Shown here in pieces: positions 55,524 to 64,000 of a stretch of DNA of 64,000 nucleotides. The notes beneath the pieces are model-generated. The model saw only the letters and a list, made by a program, of their open reading frames with translations. It was not told the DNA's origin and ran no database searches. The translations under genes and the position numbers were made by a program. How positions within the stretch are numbered: position 1 is the first letter of the stretch; each line of letters opens with the position of its first letter. The DNA is from Methanofollis sp. (GTDB lineage: Archaea; Halobacteriota; Methanomicrobia; Methanomicrobiales; Methanofollaceae): assembly GCA_028696365.1 (NCBI GenBank), contig JAQVHG010000001.1, positions 5,868 through 69,867 of the forward strand, in the 5' to 3' direction.

Positions 55524-56063
55524 TCAATTGGAATAATTTGAAGTATGTTCTGTCTGCGTCTGATCAGACAGTCCTCCCCCATTGTCGTTGCATGCCGCAG
55601 CCGGGATGATGACGGGGCTGTCATGTCGTCTTGGGTCGGTGAGTCCGATGATGAACTCGTCGGCGTTGGGACCGTACTTGGCGTAATCCACCAGGGATGC
55701 CTGGCTCTTAATGAACTGGCGTCCGGTCTGGAGGGTATATGGGAATGCCGTGAAGATCTCGTCACAGGCGTTCCGTACGGCCTCGATGACTGATTCGTCT
55801 CTGACCTCAAGGGTGACCATACCGGTCTGGCCCCGCATCTCAAATTCAGTGCCGCGGACCTGGATCGTCTGTCTGTTGGTATTGGGATTTGCTGCTCCTC
55901 GTGCCGGACCATAGGGAATGGTAACCGGGAGGGAGGGGCCGTTGATAACGGCCCGGCGCACACCCGGGATCCCTGCGATCTGGTTGAGGAGACGCTCCGT
56001 CGTCGCAGGTGAGAGGAGCCGCAGTGGGACGATCCTGCACTGGGGGAAGACCGAATCAGGCAA
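55524..56063 (-). CDS. mcrD: Methyl-coenzyme M reductase operon protein D
   Basis: A 179-residue accessory protein, not a stable subunit of the enzyme, thought to act in assembly or activation. It shows the McrD openings PQCRIVPLRLLSP and LPVTIPYGPARG. It overlaps the mcrB end by eight bases. The C-terminal 25 residues are polar and variable. The order B-D-G-A shows that mcrC is not between D and G in this operon. Confidence 0.93.
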   Translation of the reverse strand: MPDSVFPQCRIVPLRLLSPATTERLLNQIAGIPGVRRAVINGPSLPVTIPYGPARGAANPNTNRQTIQVRGTEFEMRGQTGMVTLEVRDESVIEAVRNACDEIFTAFPYTLQTGRQFIKSQASLVDYAKYGPNADEFIIGLTDPRRHDSPVIIPAAACNDNGGGLSDQTQTEHTSNYSN

Positions 56064-57372
56064 TCAGATCCACGCCCTTGGCGATCTGGTCGATCGGCTT
56101 TTTGAAGACGTCGATCTGGCCGTAGGTCTCGCCCATTACCTTGGAGGAGCCCTCAGGTGAGAACATCTGGGTGCCTGCATCGAGAGCACAGGCGGCAACG
56201 GCGCACGGAATCGCGACGCCGTTTGCGTGCCTGGTCACGACGTGGTTGCCGTTGAAGATACCCGGACCGCCGCCACCGTAGATGGAGTGGCTGAAGAAGG
56301 AGAAACCGACGGCGGTACCCATCATGCGGCCGAAGTCGCAGGACGGCAGGCCAGTCTCGTGCTCGATGAGGTCGTTGAAGTACAGGAGAGTCGAGGAGAC
56401 CGCCTGTGCAAACCGGCCAGCACCACAGTTGACAACCGTGGCGGCGAGGGAACCGGCAGCGACGTAGGCGTTCCAGAGCATCGGGTCGTTCGTGTTGTAG
56501 AACTGGAAGTACCCGCCCTTCTTGCCTGGAGTGATAACCTTGTCCTCGATCGCACGCTCAACGAGAGACTGGACCACGGTACCGACGGTGCCGTTCTCGC
56601 CGTTTGCCTTGACCAGGTCGTAAACCATGTTGTTGGCGTTAAGACCCTGGTAGGCGTAGCAGAGGAGCTGGTTGCGCTCGAAGGGGCCGATTGCCTCGCC
56701 CATCTCGAACTCACCGGCGGTCTCGAGGGTGGACGCAAGGGCGGCACCCTGGAGGGAGTTCCTGCCGGTCATCATAACAAAGTGGTTGACCGGAATGTTC
56801 CTCAGAGCGAAGCCGAGGCCTTCGTTATTCTGGGGAATGTTGAGGATGGAGGTGACGTTGCTGCCCTTGACGTCCATGGTCTGTGGGTATGCACCCCAGC
56901 AGGCCGCCTTGACGGTGGACGCGTTGAACATGTCGATGTCGAACTCTTCGACGATCGAGTAGGTAGTCGCCGAGGCGACTGCCGTGAGTGCAGCGTCGTA
57001 GGTTGCGGCATTGTCGAGGCGCTTTCTCGGCACCTGGACAAGAAGGAGTTGGCCGTTGTTGAATTCGAGGATCTCGGTGTCGTCACCCTCCTCGACCTGG
57101 ACCATCTCCTTGATCCTGGCGACAATGTTGTCTTTGTTCTCCATGATCGGGAGGTCGAGTTCACGCCCCCTGATCTTTCCTCCGCCGAGCTTTGCGGCCT
57201 TGAGGCTGTTCTCAATGCCAGCAAGGTTGACATTGATAGTACGCTTGGTCAGGTCGATGATCTTGCTTGTCGCAGGGTTCACCAACGGGCTGACCTTGTC
57301 GAGGGTAACTCCGCTTTTCAGCAGTTTACCGTCATCTGAATAGAGATCGATGGTTTCTGAATATGCTGCCAT
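56056..57372 (-). CDS. mcrB: Methyl-coenzyme M reductase beta subunit
   Basis: A 438-residue subunit, first in the mcr operon, beginning MAAYSETIDLYSDDG. It provides part of the F430 and coenzyme B site; SFFSHSIYGGGGPGIFNGNHV near residues 363-383 is the family hallmark. An AGGATG ribosome site precedes the ATG at 57372. Confidence 0.97.
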   Translation of the reverse strand: MAAYSETIDLYSDDGKLLKSGVTLDKVSPLVNPATSKIIDLTKRTINVNLAGIENSLKAAKLGGGKIRGRELDLPIMENKDNIVARIKEMVQVEEGDDTEILEFNNGQLLLVQVPRKRLDNAATYDAALTAVASATTYSIVEEFDIDMFNASTVKAACWGAYPQTMDVKGSNVTSILNIPQNNEGLGFALRNIPVNHFVMMTGRNSLQGAALASTLETAGEFEMGEAIGPFERNQLLCYAYQGLNANNMVYDLVKANGENGTVGTVVQSLVERAIEDKVITPGKKGGYFQFYNTNDPMLWNAYVAAGSLAATVVNCGAGRFAQAVSSTLLYFNDLIEHETGLPSCDFGRMMGTAVGFSFFSHSIYGGGGPGIFNGNHVVTRHANGVAIPCAVAACALDAGTQMFSPEGSSKVMGETYGQIDVFKKPIDQIAKGVDLIA

Positions 57373-57479
57373 ATCAGTACATCCTTTTACCCTTTGTGTA
57401 GGAAGGTATGTTCTTCAAGAATTCCACCCGGTAAATGGTATGAAATTCCTGAGCGTCACTACTGCAAGCCCCTATCTGG

Positions 57480-57520
57480 GACTATATATCTATCCAGCGA
57501 TGCTCATATAAAATTTCCTA
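57480..57520 (-). promoter_or_regulatory. Promoter of the mcr operon
   Basis: On the minus strand AGGAAATTTTATATG (BRE plus TATA, 57505-57519) lies in strongly AT-rich DNA. Transcription would start near 57480 and give a leader of about 110 bases. Matches the methanogen box A form TTTATATA at most positions. Confidence 0.6.
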
Positions 57521-58031
57521 ATCTTTTTTAATAATTTAACATGACATTTTACATTAAAGTGGATTATTATTGCAGATATCTATTATTTAACATCAAATTA
57601 TCGTCAGAATATAAGCAGGCAAGAATATGCCCCAAATACGTTTGATTTCATATATTATCTAACTATTGAAGAAATAACCGTAAAAAATACTCCTAATTAA
57701 ATAGATAGACAAAATAATGTCGATTACATATCATAATCTTATTATATCTGCGGACAGAGATCTGCTCTCATCTACCCTCCACCCCGACATCGACAGATCA
57801 GGAGATCTGGACCAGATGCAGGGCGTAACCAGGACAAAGACAAACAGAAGGATTTACAGAGGGGTTTCATCTTTTTCATCCTGAATCGGCACCGATCAGG
57901 AAGAGATTCCACCCTAGGACTTGAATGTGATTCTACCACTGCTCCATATCTTTTCGCTGTGGACACTCTCACTCGCATTCCCCACATTCTCAGGGAGAAG
58001 ATATGAGGGGAAGGCAGATACAATATTTTCG
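57521..58031. other. AT-rich region upstream of the mcr promoter
   Basis: About 500 bases without a gene. 57521-57760 is far more AT-rich than anywhere else in the window and may hold activator or chromatin-protein sites. Nothing specific is recognised between 57760 and 58031. Confidence 0.4.
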
Positions 58032-58267
58032 GGCCTTGTAGAAAACCTCACCTCTTCTGGGTACGAGTGCGATTCAACCGCCTTCCCTCATCTTCTTGCC
58101 GGGGGCTCTCCCCCCGGACCTCCGGGACCACGATAGTGTCGAGGAGGCAGAATAGAAGACCATAATGAGGGTGCTGCCATCCTCGAACCTATCGTGTGGC
58201 CGGGGAGCTGGGGGGGGCGGCTAAGCCCACCGACAGAGAGATTCATCTAGAAGATTTCTACAGAGCC
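58032..58267 (+). repeat. Family 1 MITE-like element, complete copy
   Basis: 236 bp, GGGCCTTGTAGAAAACCTCA to GATTTCTACAGAGCC, after a TATTTTC stretch like the duplicated target at 39392. Confidence 0.82.
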
Positions 58268-58495
58268 GGTATGAGCATGAATCAATCGCCTTCCCACAGT
58301 GGTTGCGCCTGGGATCCTGGAAACACTTCGCGGTTCTCGAACTCGTTCACGCTCGTTCCCCCAGGATAAAGAGAGAGGAGGGACGACAGACTCGAAATGC
58401 TTAAAGAAAGGTTGCCATCCACGACTTATCTTGGTGTGTGGGGTCCAGGGGACACAAACCCCCCTGGAACCTATCAAGAGGAACTCTACAAAGCC
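58268..58495 (+). repeat. Family 1 element, left end missing, in tandem
   Basis: It begins directly after the previous copy, lacks the left terminal repeat and ends with GGAACTCTACAAAGCC. The middle carries an unrelated 40-base stretch around 58330-58360. Confidence 0.65.
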
Positions 58496-58587
58496 AGGTA
58501 ATCTAAGAGCATCGATCCAGAAGATCTCTCCTGAACCCACAGAAGGAAAGTATCAAGACGGCCCGCACCGAGATCAAGATGATCTCA

Positions 58588-59253
58588 ATGAAAATTCTTG
58601 GCATCAACGGGAGCCCACGAGGCTCGGCGAGCAGGACTCGCCGCCTCGTCGAGGGCGTCCTGGGGGGGGCCGCTGCGGCGGGAGCAGAGACTGAGTATAT
58701 CGATATCACCAATTACAAGATCAGGCCCTGTGTGGGCTGCACACTCTGCTACCAGACCGGCGAATGTCCGAAGATGGACGATTTCATCGAGGTTTACGAG
58801 AAGATGCTCGACGCCGACGGGATCGTCCTCGGCTCGCCCAACTACATCAACAATGTCTCAGCCCAACTCAAACTCCTCCTTGACCGGATGGCCGATGCGA
58901 TCCACTGCCAGCGGCTTGTTGGGAAATACGGATGTGCAGTCTCGACCGCCGGGGGGTCCGGGGCCGACGACGTGGCCGCATACCTGAACCAGACCCTCCA
59001 GGTCCTTGGGGCCACCACCGTCGGATCAGTCGGGATCGTCCTCGGGACTGAACCGGACACCCTCTTTGCCGCCGAAGAGCAGGCCCACCGGCTCGGCGCC
59101 GTTCTCGTGGCCGCGGTCAGTGAACACCGGACCTATCCAGAACAGGAGGCCTTCCATCAGGAGATGGAAACACAGATGCGTGCCCTTGTCGAAGCGAACA
59201 AAGAGACCTGGAAGCACGAGTATGACACCTGGGCCGCCCGGCCCAGGACGTGA
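58588..59253 (+). CDS. Iron-sulfur flavoprotein / NADPH-dependent FMN reductase family
   Basis: A 221-residue flavodoxin-fold protein from the ATG at 58588 (MKILGINGSPR); an ATG at 58579 adds three residues. FMN loop GINGSPRGSAS, cysteine cluster CVGCTLCYQTGEC near 48-60 and second loop GSPNYINNVS are present. It resembles the protein at 42482 but has a longer acidic C-terminus. Probable role: oxygen or quinone detoxification, or general flavin reduction. Confidence 0.82.
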   Translation: MKILGINGSPRGSASRTRRLVEGVLGGAAAAGAETEYIDITNYKIRPCVGCTLCYQTGECPKMDDFIEVYEKMLDADGIVLGSPNYINNVSAQLKLLLDRMADAIHCQRLVGKYGCAVSTAGGSGADDVAAYLNQTLQVLGATTVGSVGIVLGTEPDTLFAAEEQAHRLGAVLVAAVSEHRTYPEQEAFHQEMETQMRALVEANKETWKHEYDTWAARPRT

Positions 59254-59262
59254 GGGGACCGT

Positions 59263-59751
59263 TCATCCCCTGTTTTTTTTCATCTCCTCACGCATCCGCC
59301 TGGTATGCGAGCCCATCCAGTAGAGACGGTGACAGACCGGACACCAGAAGAACGAGAGCCCCTCTCTGGCCTCTGGCGCGTACTCGGCCCCTTCGATCTC
59401 GCGGCGGCGCGCTGGCCTGAGGGGGGTGTTGCAGAGGGAGCACCGGTCAAAGGAGAGTTGCAGGCTGACCAAACCCAGGTCCGAGAGCTGCGCCACCTGC
59501 TCATCGACCTGCTCTGACCTGACCAGAACACCCTGCTCACCCGCACGCCTTGCAAGTTCAGCATCTCTTGTGAGGAGCATGCGCCCCTGGGCCCTCGCGA
59601 TCTCAAGGAGCACCGTGTCCTCGCGTCTGCTCCCTGGAAAGAGCGAACTCGCACTGAGCGTGTCATATCCCATCAGCCGCAGCCGCCTGGTCAGGGTGCC
59701 AAGCATCCGGTCCGCAAGAAACTTTGCCCTCTCTTCAGACCGACCTGACAA
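59263..59751 (-). CDS. Mut7-C RNase domain protein with zinc ribbon
   Basis: A 162-residue protein. The N-terminal PIN-like Mut7-C domain has KFLADRMLGTLTRRLRLMGYDT and LLTRDAEL with catalytic acidic residues; the C-terminal zinc ribbon has CSLC near residue 105 and CPVC near 137. Family members are predicted RNases. It overlaps the AmrS-type gene by 17 bases. Its last codons contain the T8 tract (59273-59280) that probably ends the convergent flavoprotein transcript. Confidence 0.85.
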   Translation of the reverse strand: MSGRSEERAKFLADRMLGTLTRRLRLMGYDTLSASSLFPGSRREDTVLLEIARAQGRMLLTRDAELARRAGEQGVLVRSEQVDEQVAQLSDLGLVSLQLSFDRCSLCNTPLRPARRREIEGAEYAPEAREGLSFFWCPVCHRLYWMGSHTRRMREEMKKNRG

Positions 59752-60745
59752 CCGCGATCCGCTCCCCGCACTTGGTGCATCGATCTTCTGAGAGCCCGAC
59801 CACTCTGCTCATGAACCCAGAGCGCTCGATGAGCAGAGCCCCGCATGAGGGACAGTAGGTATTCTCGTACGGTCCCGCCGGGACATTCCCAAGGTAGGGA
59901 TAGCGTACCCCGAGGTCTCTGGCCAGAGCGTAGATCTTCTCCAGCAGTGGCAACGGCGTCGGGTTCACGTCGGTCATCTGATAGTCTGGATGGAAACGGG
60001 TGAAGTGCATCGGGGTGTCGGGCCCGAGGTTCTCGATCACCCAGGTGATCAACGCCCGTATCTCCTCAAGGGAATCGTTCAGCCCTGGGATCACGAGGGT
60101 CACTGTCTCGATGTGCATTCCTCGCTCATGGGCAGCGAGGGTGGCGTCGAGGACCGGCTGGAGCCTGGCCCGGCAGACCTTCCGATAAAAGTCGTCTGAG
60201 AAGGCCTTGAGATCCACCCGGAAGGCGTTGAGCATGGGCGCAAGTTCGTCGAGCGCCTCCTCGGTCGCATATCCGTTGGTGACATAGACTGTCCCAAGCC
60301 CCTGTGCGCGCGCCCGCGCCCCCATCTCAAGGGCATACTCGTGCCAGATCGTCGGTTCATTGTAGGTCCATGAGATACTCGCCGCCCCAGAGGCCCGCGC
60401 CCGCTCGACCCCCTGTTCAGGGCTGATCTCTATCAGGGGCATGGCATCCAGGGAGGCTTGCGATATCTCCCAGTTCTGGCAGTGCCGGCACCTGAAATTG
60501 CACCCCACGCCACCGAGCGAGTAGGAGAGGGTGCCGGGAAGAAAGTGGAAGAGCGGTTTTTTCTCGATCGGGTCGACCGCTTCTGCAGCCACTCGGCCAA
60601 AGTTCGCCGCATAGAGGGTGCCACCCTGGTTGATGCGCACCCCGCAGATCCCATGCTTCCCTTCGGCGATCGTACAGCGGTGAGCACAGAGCGAACATTT
60701 TACCGTGTCCCCCTCAGTCCTGGCATACTGGTGCGCCTCGTACAT
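59735..60745 (-). CDS. amrS: AmmeMemoRadiSam-system radical SAM enzyme (AmrS-like)
   Basis: A 336-residue radical SAM protein from the ATG at 60745; further upstream frame crosses a promoter region. An N-terminal zinc-like motif CSLCAHRC near 16-23 is followed by the SAM cluster CNFRCRHC near 80-87. Further cysteine pairs CPSCG and CTKCG near the C-terminus form a zinc ribbon. AmrS proteins are conserved with AmmeMemo proteins; their reaction is unsettled. The two partners are not in this window. Confidence 0.83.
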   Translation of the reverse strand: MYEAHQYARTEGDTVKCSLCAHRCTIAEGKHGICGVRINQGGTLYAANFGRVAAEAVDPIEKKPLFHFLPGTLSYSLGGVGCNFRCRHCQNWEISQASLDAMPLIEISPEQGVERARASGAASISWTYNEPTIWHEYALEMGARARAQGLGTVYVTNGYATEEALDELAPMLNAFRVDLKAFSDDFYRKVCRARLQPVLDATLAAHERGMHIETVTLVIPGLNDSLEEIRALITWVIENLGPDTPMHFTRFHPDYQMTDVNPTPLPLLEKIYALARDLGVRYPYLGNVPAGPYENTYCPSCGALLIERSGFMSRVVGLSEDRCTKCGERIAVVRSV

Positions 60746-60799
60746 ATGCCGATCATACACGGTGATATAATTGAAGATTATGGAGATTTTAGGCGCGCG

Positions 60800-60847
60800 A
60801 ACAAGATATATCAGAGGCCCGAAGAAACGAATAAGCTTAGATCTATT
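60800..60847 (+). promoter_or_regulatory. Promoter of the UMP kinase gene
   Basis: AGATATATC at about 60805-60813 is a TATA candidate that would start transcription near 60834, leaving a leader of about 14 bases and no ribosome site. A divergent promoter for amrS must also lie in this 102-base gap. Confidence 0.4.
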
Positions 60848-61552
60848 ATGGCGAAGATAGTACTCTCCCTGGGAGGCTCGATACTGGTGCCTTCCCTTGA
60901 ATCCCATACTGTTTCCGAGTATGTGGCGGCGCTGACGACGATGGCAGACCGGGCGCAGGTCTTTGTAGTAGTCGGCGGCGGCGGTGAGGCGAGGCGCTAC
61001 ATCAAGGCTGCCCGCTCCCTCGGGATCAGCGAGGCCTCCTCAGACGAGATCGGGATCATGGTCACCAGGATCAATGCCACCCTCCTGATGCTCGCCCTCG
61101 GCGATGCCGCATACCCGGCGGTCGCCACCTCGTACCAGCAGGCGCGGGAATACGGTGAGTCGGGCAAGATCATCGTGATGGGCGGCGTCACCCCTGGGCA
61201 GACGACCGACGCAGTCTCAGCCGTGCTCGCCGAGACGGTCAGGGCCGACGTGATCATCAACGGTACCTCTGTCGACGCCATCTACAGCGCCGACCCGAAG
61301 GTCGAGAAGGCCGCTCGTCGCTACGACCACCTCACCCCGGCCGAACTCCTCAGGATCATCTCGGCCGCTCGCATGGACGCCGGGTCTAACACGGTCATCG
61401 ACATTGTGGCCGCCAAGGTCATCGAGCGCAGTGGTATCCCTCTTGCAGTCATCGACGGCAGAAACCCGGAAAATCTGGTGGCGGCGGTCTGCGAGGGAAA
61501 ATTCAAGGGCACCATCGTCAGTGAAGAGGCCTGCAGCCCCTTCCCCCTGTGA
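60848..61552 (+). CDS. pyrH: UMP kinase (archaeal PyrH)
   Basis: A 234-residue amino-acid-kinase-fold enzyme phosphorylating UMP to UDP, beginning MAKIVLSLGGSILVP. VVVGGGGEARRYI and the archaeal-type C-terminal region MDAGSNTVIDIVAAKVIERSG are present. The start is the ATG at 60848, not the longer frame opening upstream inside amrS. Feeds the CTP synthase encoded at 22281. Confidence 0.92.
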   Translation: MAKIVLSLGGSILVPSLESHTVSEYVAALTTMADRAQVFVVVGGGGEARRYIKAARSLGISEASSDEIGIMVTRINATLLMLALGDAAYPAVATSYQQAREYGESGKIIVMGGVTPGQTTDAVSAVLAETVRADVIINGTSVDAIYSADPKVEKAARRYDHLTPAELLRIISAARMDAGSNTVIDIVAAKVIERSGIPLAVIDGRNPENLVAAVCEGKFKGTIVSEEACSPFPL

Positions 61553-61608
61553 GGTCTCGCTCCCATAATTATTTTAGGCTGGAGCACGCATAGAATATGT
61601 CAATCGCT

Positions 61609-61683
61609 GGGGTAGTAGGGTAGCCTGGTCCATCCTAGAGCGTTTGGGACGCTTTGACGGCAGTTCGAATCTGCCCTACCCCA
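61609..61683 (+). tRNA. tRNA-Pro (anticodon TGG)
   Basis: A cloverleaf folds: acceptor GGGGTAG/CTACCCC, anticodon stem GAGCG/CGCTT around loop TTTGGGA, T arm GGCAG-TTCGAAT-CTGCC, discriminator A. The D arm GGG...CCT is weak. No intron and no encoded CCA. The gene stands alone. Confidence 0.93.
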
Positions 61684-61815
61684 TTCTTCTTCTTGTCGTG
61701 TCATGAACACCATCTCGACCGACGTGTGTCCCCTCATCTATCGTGTCGAGGACGTTCCCGAAGTCTTTTGTCGTCCCATCTTCGCCTCTGATAATATATC
61801 AAAGATCACGGGTTC
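61684..61815. other. Short gap after tRNA-Pro
   Basis: About 130 bases with a T-rich stretch (CTTCTTCTTGTCG) just after the tRNA and then family 1-like fragments (CTATCGTGTCGAGGACG). No gene. Confidence 0.4.
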
Positions 61816-62060
61816 TGGCCCTGTAGAACTCCTCAGTGGGTTCTCCGTGGCGGGAACCTGTCACACAAAGATCAGAGATCTCATGCTCGCACTCCACAGA
61901 AAATACGAGCAGGACACAACAATACCTTCGTGAAGAGAGATTTCCTCCTTCTCCTTATCGTGTGGCAGGGGACCGGGGTGCAATCCCCCGGTGCAATTGA
62001 GGCGGGAAGACACGTGATCAGAAGGCTACTCTGACAGACCTTTGAGAAATTCTACAAAAC
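61816..62060 (-). repeat. Family 1 element, strongly diverged
   Basis: GGCCCTGTAGAACTCCTC to AAATTCTACAAAACTG bound about 245 bp whose interior only partly matches the consensus. Confidence 0.6.
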
Positions 62061-62072
62061 TGAAGAAATTCA

Positions 62073-62223
62073 GGCCCTGTAGAAATCCTCGCCTCTTGTG
62101 TGGGGGATGTGTGTCCCGCGCTTTCCTACTCCTTTGGCCGGGGGCAGCGCCCCCGGCGGGAGCATGGGGGAAGGTGGTTGAATCCTGCTCGAACTAAGAA
62201 TAGATGAGGATTTCTACAAGGCC
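62073..62223. repeat. Palindromic family 1 element made of two left halves
   Basis: 151 bp. The left part (CCTCTTGTGTGGGGGATG) and the right part, in reverse complement (CCTCATCTATTCTTAGTTC), both correspond to the normal left half and meet at a GGGGGCAGCGCCCCC hairpin. Ends are GGCCCTGTAGAAATCCTC and GAGGATTTCTACAAGGCC. Confidence 0.75.
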
Positions 62224-62233
62224 GAAAAATTGA

Positions 62234-62463
62234 GTTCTGTAGAAACCTTCTGGATATCTCTCTCTGGCGGGGGGGCGTGCCACCCCCAGGTCCCCCCAGC
62301 CCCACGATAGGTCGAGGACGGCAGCCTCTTCGTCATGGTCATCTATTCTGCTTCCCATTCTCATCGTGGTCCCGGGGGTCCGGGGCAGAGCCCCCGGTGA
62401 GATGATGGGGAAGGCAGGTGAGGTACGCTCACACCAAGAATTGGTGAAGGTTTCTACAAAGCC
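62234..62463 (-). repeat. Family 1 MITE-like element, complete copy
   Basis: 230 bp, GTTCTGTAGAAACCTTC to GAAGGTTTCTACAAAGCC. A further fragment of about 55 bases (62504-62558, ending GAATTTCTACAGAGCC) lies just before the endonuclease gene. Confidence 0.82.
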
Positions 62464-62572
62464 AGGATCTCTGATCTTCGAAGAGCCCCTGCGAGAAGAG
62501 AAGAGGCGGCGGGGGAGTCGCGCCCGCACTGGGAAAAGGCAAGAATTTCTACAGAGCCCAGAAAACACTACT

Positions 62573-63241
62573 ATGATGGAGAGAAAAACCGCCTGCGCGA
62601 TCTACCAGGCACTCAGAGAACGATATCCTCCTGCCATCGAGGGAGGGATCAGTTATGGCGACCCATTCAGGGTGCTGGTGCTGACCATCCTCTCGGCACA
62701 GACTACCGACCGCGCCGTCGCCGCCGTCGGCCCGCACCTCTTCTCCAAATACCCCACCCCCAAAGACCTGGCCGCCGCCGACCCTGCAGAGGTGGGCGAG
62801 ATCATCCGCCCGACCGGGTTTTACCGGGTCAAAGCGAGACATATCATCGGGGCCGCCAGGATGATCATGGACGAGTGCGAAGGACAGGTGCCCCGCACCC
62901 TCAAGGACCTGACCCACCTCCCTGGCGTCGGGCGCAAGACCGCAAACATCGTCCTCTCCAACGCCTACGGGATCGACGAAGGGATCGCCGTCGACACCCA
63001 TGTGCGCCGGATCAGCGGACTGCTCGGGCTCACCGACGAGACAGACCCGGATAAAGTGGAGCAAGACCTGACCGCGATCTTCCCCAAAGAAGTCTGGGGC
63101 GATATCAACGCCCTCCTGGTCCAGCACGGCCGGGCGGTCTGCATCGCCCGCCGGCCCAGGTGCGAAGCATGTACGCTCACCCCCTGGTGCCGGTACTTCA
63201 AAAAAGAGAATCAGGGGAGCAGAGGTGCAAAGACTAGGTAG
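62573..63241 (+). CDS. nth: Endonuclease III (DNA glycosylase/AP lyase)
   Basis: A 222-residue base-excision repair enzyme starting at either of two adjacent ATG codons. The helix-hairpin-helix LPGVGRKTANIVLSNA carries the catalytic Lys, and AVDTHVRR the catalytic Asp. The C-terminal [4Fe-4S] loop is C-x6-C-x2-C-x5-C in CIARRPRCEACTLTPWC. The start lies only 14 bases after a repeat fragment, so its promoter must lie within repeat-derived DNA. The 3' end overlaps the convergent transporter by 31 bases. Confidence 0.94.
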   Translation: MMERKTACAIYQALRERYPPAIEGGISYGDPFRVLVLTILSAQTTDRAVAAVGPHLFSKYPTPKDLAAADPAEVGEIIRPTGFYRVKARHIIGAARMIMDECEGQVPRTLKDLTHLPGVGRKTANIVLSNAYGIDEGIAVDTHVRRISGLLGLTDETDPDKVEQDLTAIFPKEVWGDINALLVQHGRAVCIARRPRCEACTLTPWCRYFKKENQGSRGAKTR

Positions 63242-64000
63242 CACCCCCACGCCACCGCCGCAGAGGCCGGGACAGTCATGACCCAGGCGGCGACGATGTC
63301 TCTGACAATCCCCCATTTTACCGCAGAATACCCCTTTGTCGACCCAACGCCCATGATCGCCCCGCTCATTGCGTGCGTGGTCGAGACCGGGACACCAAAG
63401 GCGGTTACGACCGAAAGGACCGTGCCGCCCGCAGCCGAGGCGCAGAAACCCTGATACGGCTGCATCTTGGTGATCTTGTTGGCCATCATGTCCACGACCC
63501 GCCAGCCCCCAAGGAGGGTGCCGAGCGAGATCGCCGCACATGAGAGAAGGATGACCCATAGAGGCACCGCAAACTCGGTCATGAACCCAGCGGCCACCAA
63601 CATCGCCGTGATGATCCCCATGGCGTTCTGGGCGTCATTGCTCCCATGCCCGATCGCCTGGAAGGCTGCCGCGACGATCTGGAGTTTCTTGAAGGCATGC
63701 CCGAGGATCGGCGACCTCGAACGTGCGAACCGCCTGATGATTATGACCCCGAAGAGATAGGCGACCATGAACCCAAGCATCGGGGAGACGACCATGAAGA
63801 CTACCACAGCCAGGATCCCAGAGATCGGGAGAAGCCCAGTGGCCACCATGATCGGGATGAGCACGGCAACACCAGAAAGGGCGCCAAACCCGATGTACCG
63901 GTCCCAGGCCTCGTCAAAGCGGCACGCAAGATACACCGCCACCGCCATCCCGCCGATCGCCCCGATGACGAGCATCACAATGAGGAGGAGGACGAGTATC
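63211..64000 (-). CDS. pit: PiT-family inorganic phosphate transporter, C-terminal part
   Basis: The frame runs off the window end, so the N-terminus is missing; about 263 residues are visible. Multiple hydrophobic helices and both C-terminal PiT marks are present: IGHGSNDAQNAMG and GVPVSTTHAMSGAIMG. This is a symporter of phosphate with a cation at the cytoplasmic membrane. A PhoU-like partner would be expected upstream, outside this window. Confidence 0.92.
   Translation of the reverse strand, partial: ILVLLLIVMLVIGAIGGMAVAVYLACRFDEAWDRYIGFGALSGVAVLIPIMVATGLLPISGILAVVVFMVVSPMLGFMVAYLFGVIIIRRFARSRSPILGHAFKKLQIVAAAFQAIGHGSNDAQNAMGIITAMLVAAGFMTEFAVPLWVILLSCAAISLGTLLGGWRVVDMMANKITKMQPYQGFCASAAGGTVLSVVTAFGVPVSTTHAMSGAIMGVGSTKGYSAVKWGIVRDIVAAWVMTVPASAAVAWGCYLVFAPLLP

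Overview
The window comes from a hydrogenotrophic methanogen, most likely a member of Methanomicrobiales (Methanofollis/Methanoculleus relatives). This rests on a methyl-coenzyme M reductase operon, a formylmethanofuran dehydrogenase operon fused to energy-converting hydrogenase genes, archaeal-type housekeeping enzymes (FEN1 with a PIP box, NOG1 GTPase, split GMP synthase, archaeal UMP kinase, archaetidylinositol-phosphate synthase) and a presenilin-type protease whose catalytic Asp positions nearly match the Methanoculleus marisnigri PSH enzyme. Genus is inference; no database search was possible.

Layout. 1-6678 (+): the end of an Eha-type hydrogenase cluster (a possible EhaM, then small subunit, large subunit, polyferredoxin) runs by 1-4 base overlaps or short gaps into fwdD-fwdB-fwdA-fwdC and a 49-aa zinc-ribbon protein. 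7980-8882 (-): three small proteins. 9885-18034: ketopantoate reductase, a membrane protein, an HTH-CBS regulator, NOG1, PSH protease, a small membrane protein, FEN1 and a secreted propeller. 18053-23867 (-): one tight run pyrG, guaAb, argD, hisC, adenylate kinase, CDP-alcohol phosphatidyltransferase. 27020-33648 (+): thioesterase, DJ-1/PfpI protein and a 1727-residue multi-PAS hybrid histidine kinase. 34214-38283 (-): TPR/winged-helix protein, BrxD-like ATPase and OB-HD nuclease. 38781-43093: ferredoxin, MFS exporter, small coiled-coil protein and iron-sulfur flavoprotein. 44028-50508 (-): surface CobN-like protein, DUF2162, ExbB/TolQ-like and DUF2149 genes. 53038-57372 (-): mcrBDGA. 58588-64000: flavoprotein, Mut7-C, AmrS, UMP kinase, tRNA-Pro, endonuclease III and a partial PiT transporter.

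The outstanding non-gene feature is the intergenic DNA. More than 20 copies or fragments of a roughly 230-bp, GC-rich, MITE-like element with terminal inverted repeats close to GGCTCTGTAGAAAYCCTC fill most gaps. Two copies carry perfect 8-bp target duplications. At least two further dispersed repeat families are interleaved with it. No transposase gene is present, so mobilisation in trans is inferred.

The two gene groups most worth attention are the CobN-like/DUF2162/ExbB-like/DUF2149 set, which looks like a cell-surface, ion-driven machine with a degenerate chelatase, and the TPR/BrxD-like ATPase/OB-HD nuclease operon.
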